This document shows positions 43,982 through 52,298 of a stretch of 64,000 nucleotides of DNA, in pieces (the first letter of the stretch is position 1; every line of letters starts with the position of its first letter). A program made the translations under genes and the position numbers. Below the pieces are notes generated by a model. That model ran no database searches. It was not told the DNA's origin and worked only from the letters and a program-made list of their open reading frames with translations. Source of the DNA: Thermus brockianus (GTDB lineage: Bacteria; Deinococcota; Deinococci; Deinococcales; Thermaceae); NCBI RefSeq assembly GCF_001880325.1, contig NZ_CP016313.1, forward strand, positions 124,001-188,000, written 5' to 3'.

Positions 43982-44619
43982 CCCCGCCTCCCCATGAGCG
44001 AGGCCAGAAGCCGCCGGAGGAGGCCCCGCTTCTCCTCGTCCGGCCGGGTTTCCTGGTAGGCCCGCACCGGGGCCACCTTGCCCGCCAGGCGAAGCTTGTG
44101 CAGGTAGTAGGCCACCTCTTCCACCGGGAGCCCCAGCCGATGGCCGAGGTCCTCGGCGGAGGCTCCTTGGGCCAAGAGGGGCCTGGCCCGCTCCCAGAAG
44201 GACCAGAGGGGTTCTTCCAGCCAGACCTCCAGGGCCACCGCCTGGAACCGGGTCTTGGGGTCGGGCAGGTGGGGCCGGTAGGCGGCGAGTTCGTCCACCA
44301 CGGTGGTGGTGGTGAGGAGGATCCGCTCCAGGGGCCAGCCCAGGGCCTGGCCGTTGGGCGGCGGGGGCGGGGTACCTTGGGCGAACTCGAAGGCCCCCTC
44401 TTCCGCCCGGAAGAGTTCCTGCAGAACGGAACGGGCCTGGACGGGGTCCAGGACCTTGGTCCCTTCCCGCACCCAGAGGACCTTTCCCCCATCTAGGGCG
44501 ATGGTGTAGCCCACCTTGCGGCCTGGTAGGTGGAACACCTCCAGCACCCCACTCCTTCGGCCCAGCATCCCCACCAGGTCGGGGAAAGGCATGTCCTTCA
44601 GGCTGCCGAAGATGGCCAT
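43978..44619 (-). CDS. DUF4388 (PATAN)-HTH protein
   Basis: The ATG at 44619 gives MAIFGSLKDMPFPDLVGMLG, the standard start of DUF4388; the frame continues upstream to 44673 only as Gly-rich nonsense. DUF4388 covers about residues 1-95 (VGYTIALDGGKVLWVREGTK). A C-terminal winged-helix-like part follows (GASAEDLGHRLGLPVEEVAY). Such proteins are common next to MglA/roadblock GTPase modules and two-component systems; the role is regulatory but unproven. It overlaps the IclR-like gene end by 22 nt and the GTPase start by 4 nt, so translation is coupled. Confidence 0.82.
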   Translation of the reverse strand: MAIFGSLKDMPFPDLVGMLGRRSGVLEVFHLPGRKVGYTIALDGGKVLWVREGTKVLDPVQARSVLQELFRAEEGAFEFAQGTPPPPPNGQALGWPLERILLTTTTVVDELAAYRPHLPDPKTRFQAVALEVWLEEPLWSFWERARPLLAQGASAEDLGHRLGLPVEEVAYYLHKLRLAGKVAPVRAYQETRPDEEKRGLLRRLLASLMGRRG

Positions 44620-45380
44620 AGCTCCGCCACCACCTCCTTTAGCGCCGGGGCCAAGGCCCGGCAGGCACGACACGCTTTGGGCGCTTCGGGGGCTTCAAAC
44701 ACACAGGGATCCCCCATGGGGAGGGAAAGGCCCAAAGCGGCGAAGGCTTCCCCCGTGGCGGCGCGCAGGGGTACGGCCAGGCCACAACGGTCCGGGATCG
44801 CTTCCCCACGCGCCCGGGCGAAGCCCAGCTGGCGCACCTGGCCCAGGTCCGCTTGCACGGCGGCCACGGTGGAGAGGGTACGTGGGGTGAGGGGTTTCGG
44901 GGGAAAGCGCTGGAGGTGGGCCCGGAGGGCCTCCTCCCGCAGGAAGGCCAGGATGGCCTTCCCCCCGGCGGAGGCGTGGGCGTGGCCCGTCACGGGGCGC
45001 CGTTCATCGCGGAAGGGCCAGAGGCGCTGGCCACGGTTGCCCGAGGTCGCCTCCACGTGGAGCCCCCAAGGACGCACCGTGAGGACGTAAGCCCGGAGAC
45101 CAGTGCGGGAAAAAGCCTCATGCGCCAGTTCCTGGTAGAAGAAGGGGTCGTCGGGGGCTTCGGGTATGGGGATGAAGGGATGGGGGTAGCGGAGAACCCA
45201 CCGCCCGGTCAGGGGGTCCCGGGCGGCGAAGCCTTCCACCCGTAGGGCTTCTAGCGCCTTGGCGAGGGAGCGGGGGCTCACGCTCAGGCTTTTCGCCAGC
45301 TCTGTGGGGCGTAACCCCAGGGGATGGGCATAGAGGGCTTTGAGTGCCCTGAGGGGTAGGTGGAAGGAGCTCCTGGGCAT
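44598..45380 (-). CDS. IclR-family regulator with Cys-rich tail
   Basis: First gene of the signalling operon. The ATG at 45380 gives a 260-residue protein with an N-terminal winged HTH (GLRPTELAKSLSVSPRSLAK, ALEALRVEGFAARDPLTGRW) and an IclR-type ligand domain (HAHASAGGKAILAFL is the family signature). Upstream codons belong to IS DNA and were not used. Unusual for IclR, it has Cys in IPDRCGLAVPL and three Cys in the last 40 residues (PCVFEAPEAPKACRACRAL, a C-x2-C pair), possibly a metal or Fe-S site. IS copy 2 is inserted 84 bp upstream of the ATG. Confidence 0.82.
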   Translation of the reverse strand: MPRSSFHLPLRALKALYAHPLGLRPTELAKSLSVSPRSLAKALEALRVEGFAARDPLTGRWVLRYPHPFIPIPEAPDDPFFYQELAHEAFSRTGLRAYVLTVRPWGLHVEATSGNRGQRLWPFRDERRPVTGHAHASAGGKAILAFLREEALRAHLQRFPPKPLTPRTLSTVAAVQADLGQVRQLGFARARGEAIPDRCGLAVPLRAATGEAFAALGLSLPMGDPCVFEAPEAPKACRACRALAPALKEVVAELWPSSAA

Positions 45381-45464
45381 CCCGCATATTGTTGCCAAAA
45401 GCCTTCGGAAAGTGCAAGAAAGCGAAAAGCAATCGCCATGAAGTGTTTTGGAATATGCACACAA

Positions 45465-46501
45465 CCCCCCTTTCGGATATTCAATGCATACCCCCTTGAC
45501 AAGCCAAAGGAAAAGGGGGCGCTTGGTGAGCTGTGGAAGAACACCAGACGCCCCCTTCCATCCTACCCCTGCCCCTGGAGGAACTGGTCCCCCTGCTCCA
45601 GGCATGGCTCCAAGCCCGCTTGCCAGAAGGGGAGAGAAAACCCGGCAGGCCCAGGACCTTCTCCGACCTCAGCCTCTTTCTCTTCCACCTGGTCCGCGCC
45701 CTCCTGGGCTTCTCCAGCGAACGCATGCGCCGGGAACTGGCCCGCAACCCTAGGCTCCGCAAGCGCCTCGGTCTAGAGCGCGTTCCCTCCTCTGCCACCC
45801 TCAGCGAGCGGAGCCGGAAGCTACCCTGGCCCCTCCTGCGGGGAGGGAAGCGGGTGGGCCGGGGGAGGCGGGTGCTGGCCATGGACGCCACCCTTCTCCC
45901 CGCCCAGAGGTCGGATGGGGAGGCGGCTTGGGGCGTGGGCTCGGATGGGGGCTGGGTTTATGGGTACAAGCTCCACCTCCTCGTGGACCTGGACACGGGG
46001 GAGGTGCTGGCCCTACGGGTGACCCCGGCCTCATGGCACGACTCCCCGGTGGGGCGGGGGATGCTCTGGGGGGTGGAGAGGTTTCCTGGGGAGAAGCCCC
46101 CCGTGGTGGTGGCGGACGCGGCCTACGAGGGGGAAGCCAACTTTCGGTTGACGAGGAGGCGAGGGATGCTTCTGGTGACGGGGCATAACCGGAGACGGGG
46201 AAGGCCAAAGGGGAGGGGGCGGCTTTTGAACCTGCGGCGGCGGGGGAGAGGTGCGTACCGGAGGCTTTTGGGGCGGCGGTGGGAGCTGGAGACGGTCTTT
46301 GGTCTGCTGAAGGGGCCGATGGGGCTGGTGGGGGCGGTGGGGAGGGTACGGGGGCTGAAGGCGGTGGCCCTGCAAGTGGAAGCTTGGGTGATGGCCTGGA
46401 GCGTGGTGGCCCAGCTTCTTGGGCAGGCGGGTCTGCCCATCACCCGGGTGTTGCGGGCGGTGGCGTGAGGTGAGTACGCAGGTGAATATCCGAAAAGGGG
46501 G
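45465..46501 (+). mobile_element. 1,037-bp insertion sequence, copy 2
   Basis: Same ends, length and transposase as copy 1 at 15981. The target duplication is AATATGCACACAA (45452-45464 and 46502-46514), 13 bp against 11 bp at copy 1. It sits between the IclR-headed operon and the divergent GAF-PAS-GGDEF-EAL gene, 84 bp from the first and 454 bp from the second start codon, and may alter expression of both. Confidence 0.9.
45533..46468 (+). CDS. DDE transposase of IS copy 2
   Basis: The 311-residue transposase is identical in every residue to the one at 16049-16984. Acidic catalytic positions are in LAMDATLLPA, VVVADAAYEGEANF and RRWELETVFGLLKG. The GTG start at 45533 lies 68 nt inside the IS left end. 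Identity of the copies including silent sites indicates very recent movement. The reading direction is opposite to the IclR-headed operon and towards the large sensor gene. Confidence 0.9.
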   Translation: MEEHQTPPSILPLPLEELVPLLQAWLQARLPEGERKPGRPRTFSDLSLFLFHLVRALLGFSSERMRRELARNPRLRKRLGLERVPSSATLSERSRKLPWPLLRGGKRVGRGRRVLAMDATLLPAQRSDGEAAWGVGSDGGWVYGYKLHLLVDLDTGEVLALRVTPASWHDSPVGRGMLWGVERFPGEKPPVVVADAAYEGEANFRLTRRRGMLLVTGHNRRRGRPKGRGRLLNLRRRGRGAYRRLLGRRWELETVFGLLKGPMGLVGAVGRVRGLKAVALQVEAWVMAWSVVAQLLGQAGLPITRVLRAVA

Positions 46502-46514
46502 AATATGCACACAA

Positions 46515-46955
46515 GTATTGCTCGCCTTGGCTGGGCCCTAAAAGGGGCAATATCCCATTCCCCCAAGAAGAGGACGCCTCGGGATTGTCCGCTCCGGGGG
46601 AAACCGGGAAATTGCGCCAGTCGGCTTCGGCATACGGTTCCGCAGGATGGGGTGGGAAGGGCGCTGTGGCCAGCCTCCCCGGCCTCCCTTGGGCACTTTT
46701 TTGTGGATTGGAGTGCTGTGGGCTGGGCCGGCTAGGACACCAGGGGTACTCGGGCGAAACCGATAAAGGGCGGTGGTTGCTCTTGGGAGAAGCCGCGAGC
46801 GCGAGGGCGGGTGGGGCAGCAAGGGCCCCGGTGCCACGCCGGGCGACGGCTGCTGCCGGAGCTTGGGCGCTGGCCGCTGCGTCGTTTCAGGATGCGGAAG
46901 GTGGTAGCGCTTTAAGAAAGGGGCGTTGGGGAAGTATATAATTCGGGTTGGACCG
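46515..46955. other. upstream region of large sensor gene
   Basis: No supported gene. I looked for a c-di-GMP riboswitch-like fold and found none I could defend. A -10 box TATAAT lies at 46937-46942, with a weak -35 region about 17 nt earlier. Confidence 0.4.
46937..46942 (+). promoter_or_regulatory. -10 box of large sensor gene
   Basis: Consensus TATAAT. The transcript would start near 46949, which rules out the upstream start at 46926 and supports ATG 46956 with a leader of only a few nucleotides. Confidence 0.6.
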
Positions 46956-49900
46956 ATGCCCCGCCGGACAAATGCGACTCTTCATCTTATGAAACTTCTC
47001 TTAACCGATGCGCCGTTTCTTCAAAGGCTTGACGCTTTCTTGAGCGCTCTCTTGGATCTTCCCTGGATGTCCCTGGAAGGCAAAGGGGCTATCTTTCTGC
47101 GCCAGGGACAAGGCTTGCGCTTGGTGGTAGGGCGCTACCTGGATGAGCCGTTGCAGCGCCTGTGTGCTCGGGTTCCGTTAGGGCGGTGCCTGTGCGGAAG
47201 GGTGGGGCTTTCGGGCAAAGCGCTTGTGGTCCAGGAGGTTGGCGAGGCTCACGAAATCCGCTATCCCGGCATGCCGCCGCATGGCCACGCTATCTACCCT
47301 TTGAAGGTGGGGGAGCGGGTCTTGGGGGTGCTTACCCTATACCTGCCACCAGGGAGGTTGCTCTCGGCGGAGGAGGCAGCCCTGCTGGAAACGGCGGCGG
47401 GCCTGCTGGCCTTGGCGGTTTTGCGTGAGCGGGCGGAGCGGGCGGCTAGGGTCGTGCGCCGGGCGGCTTTGGCCCTGTGGCAGGCCTCGGACGAAAGGGC
47501 TTTTCTTCAGGAAGTGTGCAGCCTGCTAGTGGACGAGGGATATCTACTGGCCTGGGTGGGGGAGGCGTTGCCTGGGGGCCAGGTGCGGGTGTATGAGGGG
47601 GCAGGGGCAGTGGGTTACCTGGAGGGCCTCTTGGTACGCTGGGATGAAACCCCGGAGGGCCAAGGCCCCACGGGCCGCGCCATCCGAAGTGGGGAAAGTC
47701 AAGTCTTAAGGGATGTGGAGGGGGACCCTCGCTACGGCCCGTGGCGAAACCGGGCCCAGGCCTTTGGCTTTGCTTCCAGTGCGGCGTTGCCGCTCAGAGT
47801 GGAGAACCGGGTTTGGGGTGCCCTAAACGTTTACGCGCCGGAATCGGACGCGTTTGATGCAGAGGAACTTTCCTTGTTGCGGACTTTGGCCCAGCTGGTC
47901 AGCCGAGGGCTGGAGCGCTTCAGAATAGAGGCCAAGGTGCACCTCCTTGCCCAGGTGGTAGAGGAGGTCCCGGAAAGCATCTTCCTAACGGACCTGGAGG
48001 GTAGGATCTTTTACGCAAATCCAGCGGCGTGCCGCCGGACGGGGTACACCTTGGAAGAACTCCTTGGGCAGAATCCTCGCCTCTTTAAGTCAGGGAAGAA
48101 CCCCCAGACCTTCTACCAGGAGCTTTGGGAGACCCTACGCCGGGGAGAGATCTTTCAAGGGGTATTTTGGAACCGTAGCAAGACGGGCCGGATTCTGGTG
48201 GAACACAAGATCCTTACCCCAATCCGGGATGACCAAGGACAGGTGATCGCCTTTGCTTCGACCGGGCGGGAAATAACCCGGGAGTACATGCTTTCTCGCC
48301 TCCAAGGGGCGATGCGGTCCTACCTCGAGGGCTTGTTGCGGGAGGGGGTGCAGGCCCATGGGCTCCGGGGGCTTTTGCGCGAGGTTCTTGAGGCGGTGCC
48401 GGGTGCCGAAATGGCCGCCTTGTTGCTGAAGGGCAAAGATGGGCTTTTCTCCTTCGCGGAACTGGTGGGCGAGTGGGATCCCCGATGGAAGGAATGGGTT
48501 CTACCTCCGGAGGCTTTGGCCCACTTGTCCCAATATGGGACCTTGTCCCAGCTCGAGTTGGAGAGGCTGGCGATGCGCTTACCCGAGGAAACCCGTGCCC
48601 TGGTGGTGAATGGCCTGGGGACCCTGAAAGACGCGGTGTACGTGCGCTTGGAGAGGGGGGGTGAGACCCGCGGGTTTCTCGTGGTAGGGTCGTACCGCTG
48701 GCGCATGGCCCCGGAGGTAGAGGAGGCGTTGCGCTTTCTCGCTGTGGAGATTCAAGGGGTCTTGGAGTGGGAAGAGGCACAGGTCCTGTCACGATGGCTG
48801 AGCCTGCACGATCCGGTGACGGGCCTGCCCAACAGAACCTTCTTGGAGATGGAGCATGCGAAGGTTAGGGGACCCCTTGGCTTTTTCCTTTTAGAGCTCG
48901 AAGGCGTAAGCGAGATCAACCAAACCCATGGTCGCGCTGCCGGGGACGAGGTGTTGCGCATTTTGGCGGGGCGCTTCCAAACCCTCCTTCCTCCAGAGGG
49001 CAAGCTTTATCGTACCGGCGAGGTCGAGCTTCTATTTATCCTCCCCGTGGAGCCTGTACGGGCCGTCGAATTTTACCAGCGGCTGAAGGAGGCCTTGAAT
49101 GAGCCCGTTTACGTGGCTAACGAGGCGGTGCGGTTGGGTGGTGCAGTGAGCGCGGTTTTCGCTCCTGAAGATGGCCAAGACATGTCGAGCTTGCTCCGCC
49201 GGGCAGATTTGGCCTTACGCCGGGCCAAGCGGGAAGGGGGTTTGGCCTTCTTCAACCCGGTGATGGAGGAAGCCCACCGGCGGCGGCAGGATATCTTAAG
49301 CGGTCTAGAGGCAGCTTTGCGCGAGAGAGGGTTGCGGCTTTTCGCCCAGCCTATCGTGGATGTGCCTACGGGGAGAACCTTGGCGCTAGAGCTTCTTCTG
49401 CGCTGGCCCCGGAAAGGCGAGTTCGTGCCCGCTTCGGAGTTCATCCCCCTGGCGGAGGAAACGGGGTTGGTGGTCGAGCTGGACCTTTACGTACTTCGGG
49501 AAATCGTAGCCTGGCCCGAACTGGGCACCTGCCTTCATGTCAACGTTTCCGCCAGGACTCTCCATGACGAGAGACTTCTTGCGGCGCTGGAAGCCTTGAG
49601 GGGAAGGCGGCTTCGGTTAGAGGTCACGGAGTATACGCTGGCCGATGCCAAGGCTGAGCAGGTGCTCGAACGCATAAAGGCGATGGGTTTCGGCCTAGCC
49701 TTGGATGACTTCGGTCAAGGCTTCGCCTCTCTCAGAAGCCTGATACGTTTTCCTTTTTCCGTGGTGAAGGTGGATCGGGCCTTTACCTGGGGGATAGGTA
49801 AGGACCCTAAGGCGGAGGTGGCCTTGAGGAGCATCCTGAGCCTGACCCAGGAGCTCGGGCTCCTGGTGGTGGCGGAAGGTGTGGAGACGGAAGCCCAGCG

Positions 49901-49991
49901 GACCTGGCTCCTTGAGGCGGGCTATCCATTGGCCCAGGGATATCTGTTGGGCCGTCCGGAGCCTCTGGAGTTTTATATGGACAGCGCCTAG
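46956..49991 (+). CDS. GAF-GAF-PAS-GGDEF-EAL sensor enzyme
   Basis: About 1,011 residues from ATG 46956. Two GAF domains (about 10-150 and 170-320; LGRCLCGRVGLSGKALVVQE, GPTGRAIRSGESQVLRDVEG), a PAS domain (about 335-450, ESIFLTDLEGRIFYANPAAC), a third GAF-like region and then GGDEF and EAL. The GGDEF site is lost: YRTGEVELLFIL replaces GGDEF. The EAL domain keeps NVSARTL, EVTEYTL, LALDDFGQGFASL, VVKVDRAF and VAEGVETEAQ, with ELL in place of EAL. I infer an active c-di-GMP phosphodiesterase with a degenerate cyclase as regulator. It lies divergent from the globin/GTPase operon, with IS copy 2 between them. Confidence 0.9.
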   Translation: MPRRTNATLHLMKLLLTDAPFLQRLDAFLSALLDLPWMSLEGKGAIFLRQGQGLRLVVGRYLDEPLQRLCARVPLGRCLCGRVGLSGKALVVQEVGEAHEIRYPGMPPHGHAIYPLKVGERVLGVLTLYLPPGRLLSAEEAALLETAAGLLALAVLRERAERAARVVRRAALALWQASDERAFLQEVCSLLVDEGYLLAWVGEALPGGQVRVYEGAGAVGYLEGLLVRWDETPEGQGPTGRAIRSGESQVLRDVEGDPRYGPWRNRAQAFGFASSAALPLRVENRVWGALNVYAPESDAFDAEELSLLRTLAQLVSRGLERFRIEAKVHLLAQVVEEVPESIFLTDLEGRIFYANPAACRRTGYTLEELLGQNPRLFKSGKNPQTFYQELWETLRRGEIFQGVFWNRSKTGRILVEHKILTPIRDDQGQVIAFASTGREITREYMLSRLQGAMRSYLEGLLREGVQAHGLRGLLREVLEAVPGAEMAALLLKGKDGLFSFAELVGEWDPRWKEWVLPPEALAHLSQYGTLSQLELERLAMRLPEETRALVVNGLGTLKDAVYVRLERGGETRGFLVVGSYRWRMAPEVEEALRFLAVEIQGVLEWEEAQVLSRWLSLHDPVTGLPNRTFLEMEHAKVRGPLGFFLLELEGVSEINQTHGRAAGDEVLRILAGRFQTLLPPEGKLYRTGEVELLFILPVEPVRAVEFYQRLKEALNEPVYVANEAVRLGGAVSAVFAPEDGQDMSSLLRRADLALRRAKREGGLAFFNPVMEEAHRRRQDILSGLEAALRERGLRLFAQPIVDVPTGRTLALELLLRWPRKGEFVPASEFIPLAEETGLVVELDLYVLREIVAWPELGTCLHVNVSARTLHDERLLAALEALRGRRLRLEVTEYTLADAKAEQVLERIKAMGFGLALDDFGQGFASLRSLIRFPFSVVKVDRAFTWGIGKDPKAEVALRSILSLTQELGLLVVAEGVETEAQRTWLLEAGYPLAQGYLLGRPEPLEFYMDSA

Positions 49992-50132
49992 GGTGCCCCC
50001 AGAGGGAATGGGGATGAGGGTGCCGCAGTTTGCCATGCCTTCAGGCAGAAGTAAGGAACTTCCGTAGAGGTGCCTTCACGATTGCGAAGACGGCCTCAAG
50101 GGAAGGCGTCGGTAGAGGTTGTCTCGCGACCC

Positions 50133-51110
50133 CTACCCCTCCCCCCACCCGGGGATGAGGAGGCTCCGCATCCCCGTCCAGTAGGCCACCTTCTCCTTGG
50201 GATGCCCCGCCTGGAGGTAGTTGCGGATGGCCCGCCACCTTAGGCGGTGGAGGAGGTCCCCCCGGGCCCGGTCCTGCTTGGCGTCCATCCCCGCCAGGCG
50301 GGCAAGCTCCTTGAGGAGCCACTTGGCGTCGTCGTAGCTCAAGGGCTTCCCCTTGCCCTTCCGGGGCCCCGGGGAGAGGAGGAGCTGGGGGTAGGGGAGG
50401 GGCTGGTGGCTCGCCAGGTAGTCCCGCAAGGGGAGCCACGCCTCCAACACCTGCCGGGCCAAGGGGGAGAGGGGGACCTCCCTAAGCCGCTCCCCCCGCA
50501 CCAGTAGCCTCTCCCCCTGGAGGTCCGCCCGCCACAGGCCCACCACCTCCTTGGCCGTGAGCCCCACCTCCCCCACCAGGACCAGGAGGACCTGGAGGAG
50601 GGGACGCCAGTAGGCGGGGGTGTAGGTTTCCGCCAGGGCCCATAGCCGGGCCCACTCCGCCTCGGTGAGGGGCTTTCGGCTTTGGACGTAGGGGGTGAAG
50701 CGGGGAGGGTACTCCACGTGGGGGGGCATGGGATGCCCGGCCCACTCCAGGAAGCGGAAAAGGTGGCCCAAGGCCCCCCGGGCCCTTTCCACGGTGTTCC
50801 AGGCCAAAGGCCCCTTGGTCCCCCCGGGGAAGCCGTGCTCCTTGATCCAGAGGAGGTAGGCGCGGATATCCCCCGCCTCCAGGGCGGGCCACCTCCTACC
50901 CTGGAGGGCGAGCCAACGGACGAAGAACCGGACCAGGGGGGGCACTTCCCGGTCGGGCTTCTTGCGGGTGCGGACCAGGAAAGCCCAGACGCCCTCCTCC
51001 AGGACGCCTTCGTCCCACCGCTCCAGGGCCTCCCCCACGAGCCGCTTCCTTTCCTCGGGGAAGTCCCAGGGCTCCAAGCCTAACCGATCCTCCGTCATCT
51101 TCCCTACCAT
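50133..51110 (-). CDS. tyrosine recombinase, degenerate
   Basis: About 325 residues with a SAM-like N-terminal DNA-binding region (ERARGALGHLFRFLEWAGHP) and a tyrosine-recombinase catalytic region. EVGLTAKEVVGL stands where the first catalytic Arg is usual (normally TGLRxxE). HRLRWRAIRNYLQAGHPKEK keeps the His-x-x-Arg pair, but the GHxS and Tyr motifs are replaced by VAYWTGMRSLLIPGWGEG. The protein may have lost recombination or use a variant active site. ATG 51098 is an alternative start. A broken second copy at 60855-61085 ends in the same segment. Confidence 0.7.
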   Translation of the reverse strand: MVGKMTEDRLGLEPWDFPEERKRLVGEALERWDEGVLEEGVWAFLVRTRKKPDREVPPLVRFFVRWLALQGRRWPALEAGDIRAYLLWIKEHGFPGGTKGPLAWNTVERARGALGHLFRFLEWAGHPMPPHVEYPPRFTPYVQSRKPLTEAEWARLWALAETYTPAYWRPLLQVLLVLVGEVGLTAKEVVGLWRADLQGERLLVRGERLREVPLSPLARQVLEAWLPLRDYLASHQPLPYPQLLLSPGPRKGKGKPLSYDDAKWLLKELARLAGMDAKQDRARGDLLHRLRWRAIRNYLQAGHPKEKVAYWTGMRSLLIPGWGEG

Positions 51111-51134
51111 GATACACCCTCCCCCCACCCCCAC

Positions 51135-52275
51135 CCGCGCCTTCTAACCCTTGTGGGAAGGTACTCGGGATGCGGGAATGGCGTGGAGAGCGGTGCGGAG
51201 AAGAGTTGGGAAAACGGGAAGGAGGGAAGGAAAGGTGGGGGAGGGGTGGGGAAGGGCTAACAAAGGAAAGGGGTAGGAAAAAGGGATAGGCGCTCAGCAC
51301 ACCCGGAGCACCAGGCCCGAGTCCTTACAAGGCCATGGCGTAGACGCTATCCCGAGCGAGGGCCTGGTCCGCCACCTCCTTCGCGTACCCTGGGGGAGGT
51401 GTTCCCCAGACCATGGCCCGCAGAACTCCCCGAAAAGGAGGGCATACCGGAACCAAAGAAGCCTCTCCTCCTAGGCGGGGATGAGGCTAGCGGTGGGGTC
51501 CAGGAAGAATTTCGCTTAGGGGGGAAGCGGGCTTACGGTTTCAGATTACGCTGGAGGAGGTTCCCACTCTCCAACCCTTCTCAGGTGAGCCTATCCGGAA
51601 CCCAAAGCCTCAACCAGGGACCCATCCTGCGCCACGGACCGACGTCCCCAAAGGGTCCCCTCTAGATCCCGCCACGGGATCGCAGCCTTCGGCATCCAGG
51701 CGGACCAGGAGACCACATGCCCGCCATCCGGGAGTGTTTCCCCCTCTTCCTTTTCCCCTGGCAGGAGTTTGCCAGAGCTTGTGTTAAGGCGAGGCGGTAT
51801 GCGAGGGTAAGCAGCGCCGTCTCCGAGCACCTTTGGCGGACTTCTGCCAGTTTCCGACCTTCCTCCTCGAGGCCCCCCTCTTCACCCGATGAGCCCCGCA
51901 TTTCGCATTCGCGGAGGCCTCGAGGCCAGGGGGAAGCTCCAACCCCGCTACTTCAAGGAGTGTTGGGGAGCTGCAATCCCCCGGTTTTCAAACCGGGAAG
52001 GAACTCGCAGACGTGCTACCGGGCCTAGCCGCAGGCGCATCCGCGTCGCATAGGCTCCGATGGTACGCAAAGCCTTCAAATACCCCCTTTCTCCACCAAG
52101 TCGCAGAAAGAATACATTGAACGTACCCCCGGACGTTGTCGCCAAAGCTACGGAGGCCCCTCCTCGGTGGATTCAAGGGGAGCCCAGGACGGTTTTCTCC
52201 CAAACTGGCCCCCTCCGCCCCGGCGGAAGAGATCCAGCTCCTGGTAGAGAGGATGGGGCAAGTGGTGGTTTGGGT
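51135..52275. other. 1.1-kb region without supported gene
   Basis: Purine-rich tract near 51170-51290 and several short frames. A minus-strand frame reading TPPPGYAKEVADQALARDS near 51330-51410 has native codon use but no family. A 7-bp hairpin CCCGGTT/AACCGGG lies at about 51979-51997. Nothing can be named. Confidence 0.4.
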
Positions 52276-52281
52276 TATAAT
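52276..52281 (+). promoter_or_regulatory. -10 box of the Sel1 gene
   Basis: Consensus TATAAT, with GAGGTGG as ribosome binding site between it and the ATG at 52299. No good -35 box is visible. Confidence 0.55.
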
Positions 52282-52298
52282 TTTTCCGAGGTGGAGCC

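Noticed and set aside
46515-46955. Candidate c-di-GMP riboswitch before the large sensor gene
   Set aside because: I could not build the conserved GEMM core or its tetraloop receptor from the sequence.
51399-52028. Short frames between recombinase and Sel1 gene
   Set aside because: No domains, no starts, overlapping on both strands.
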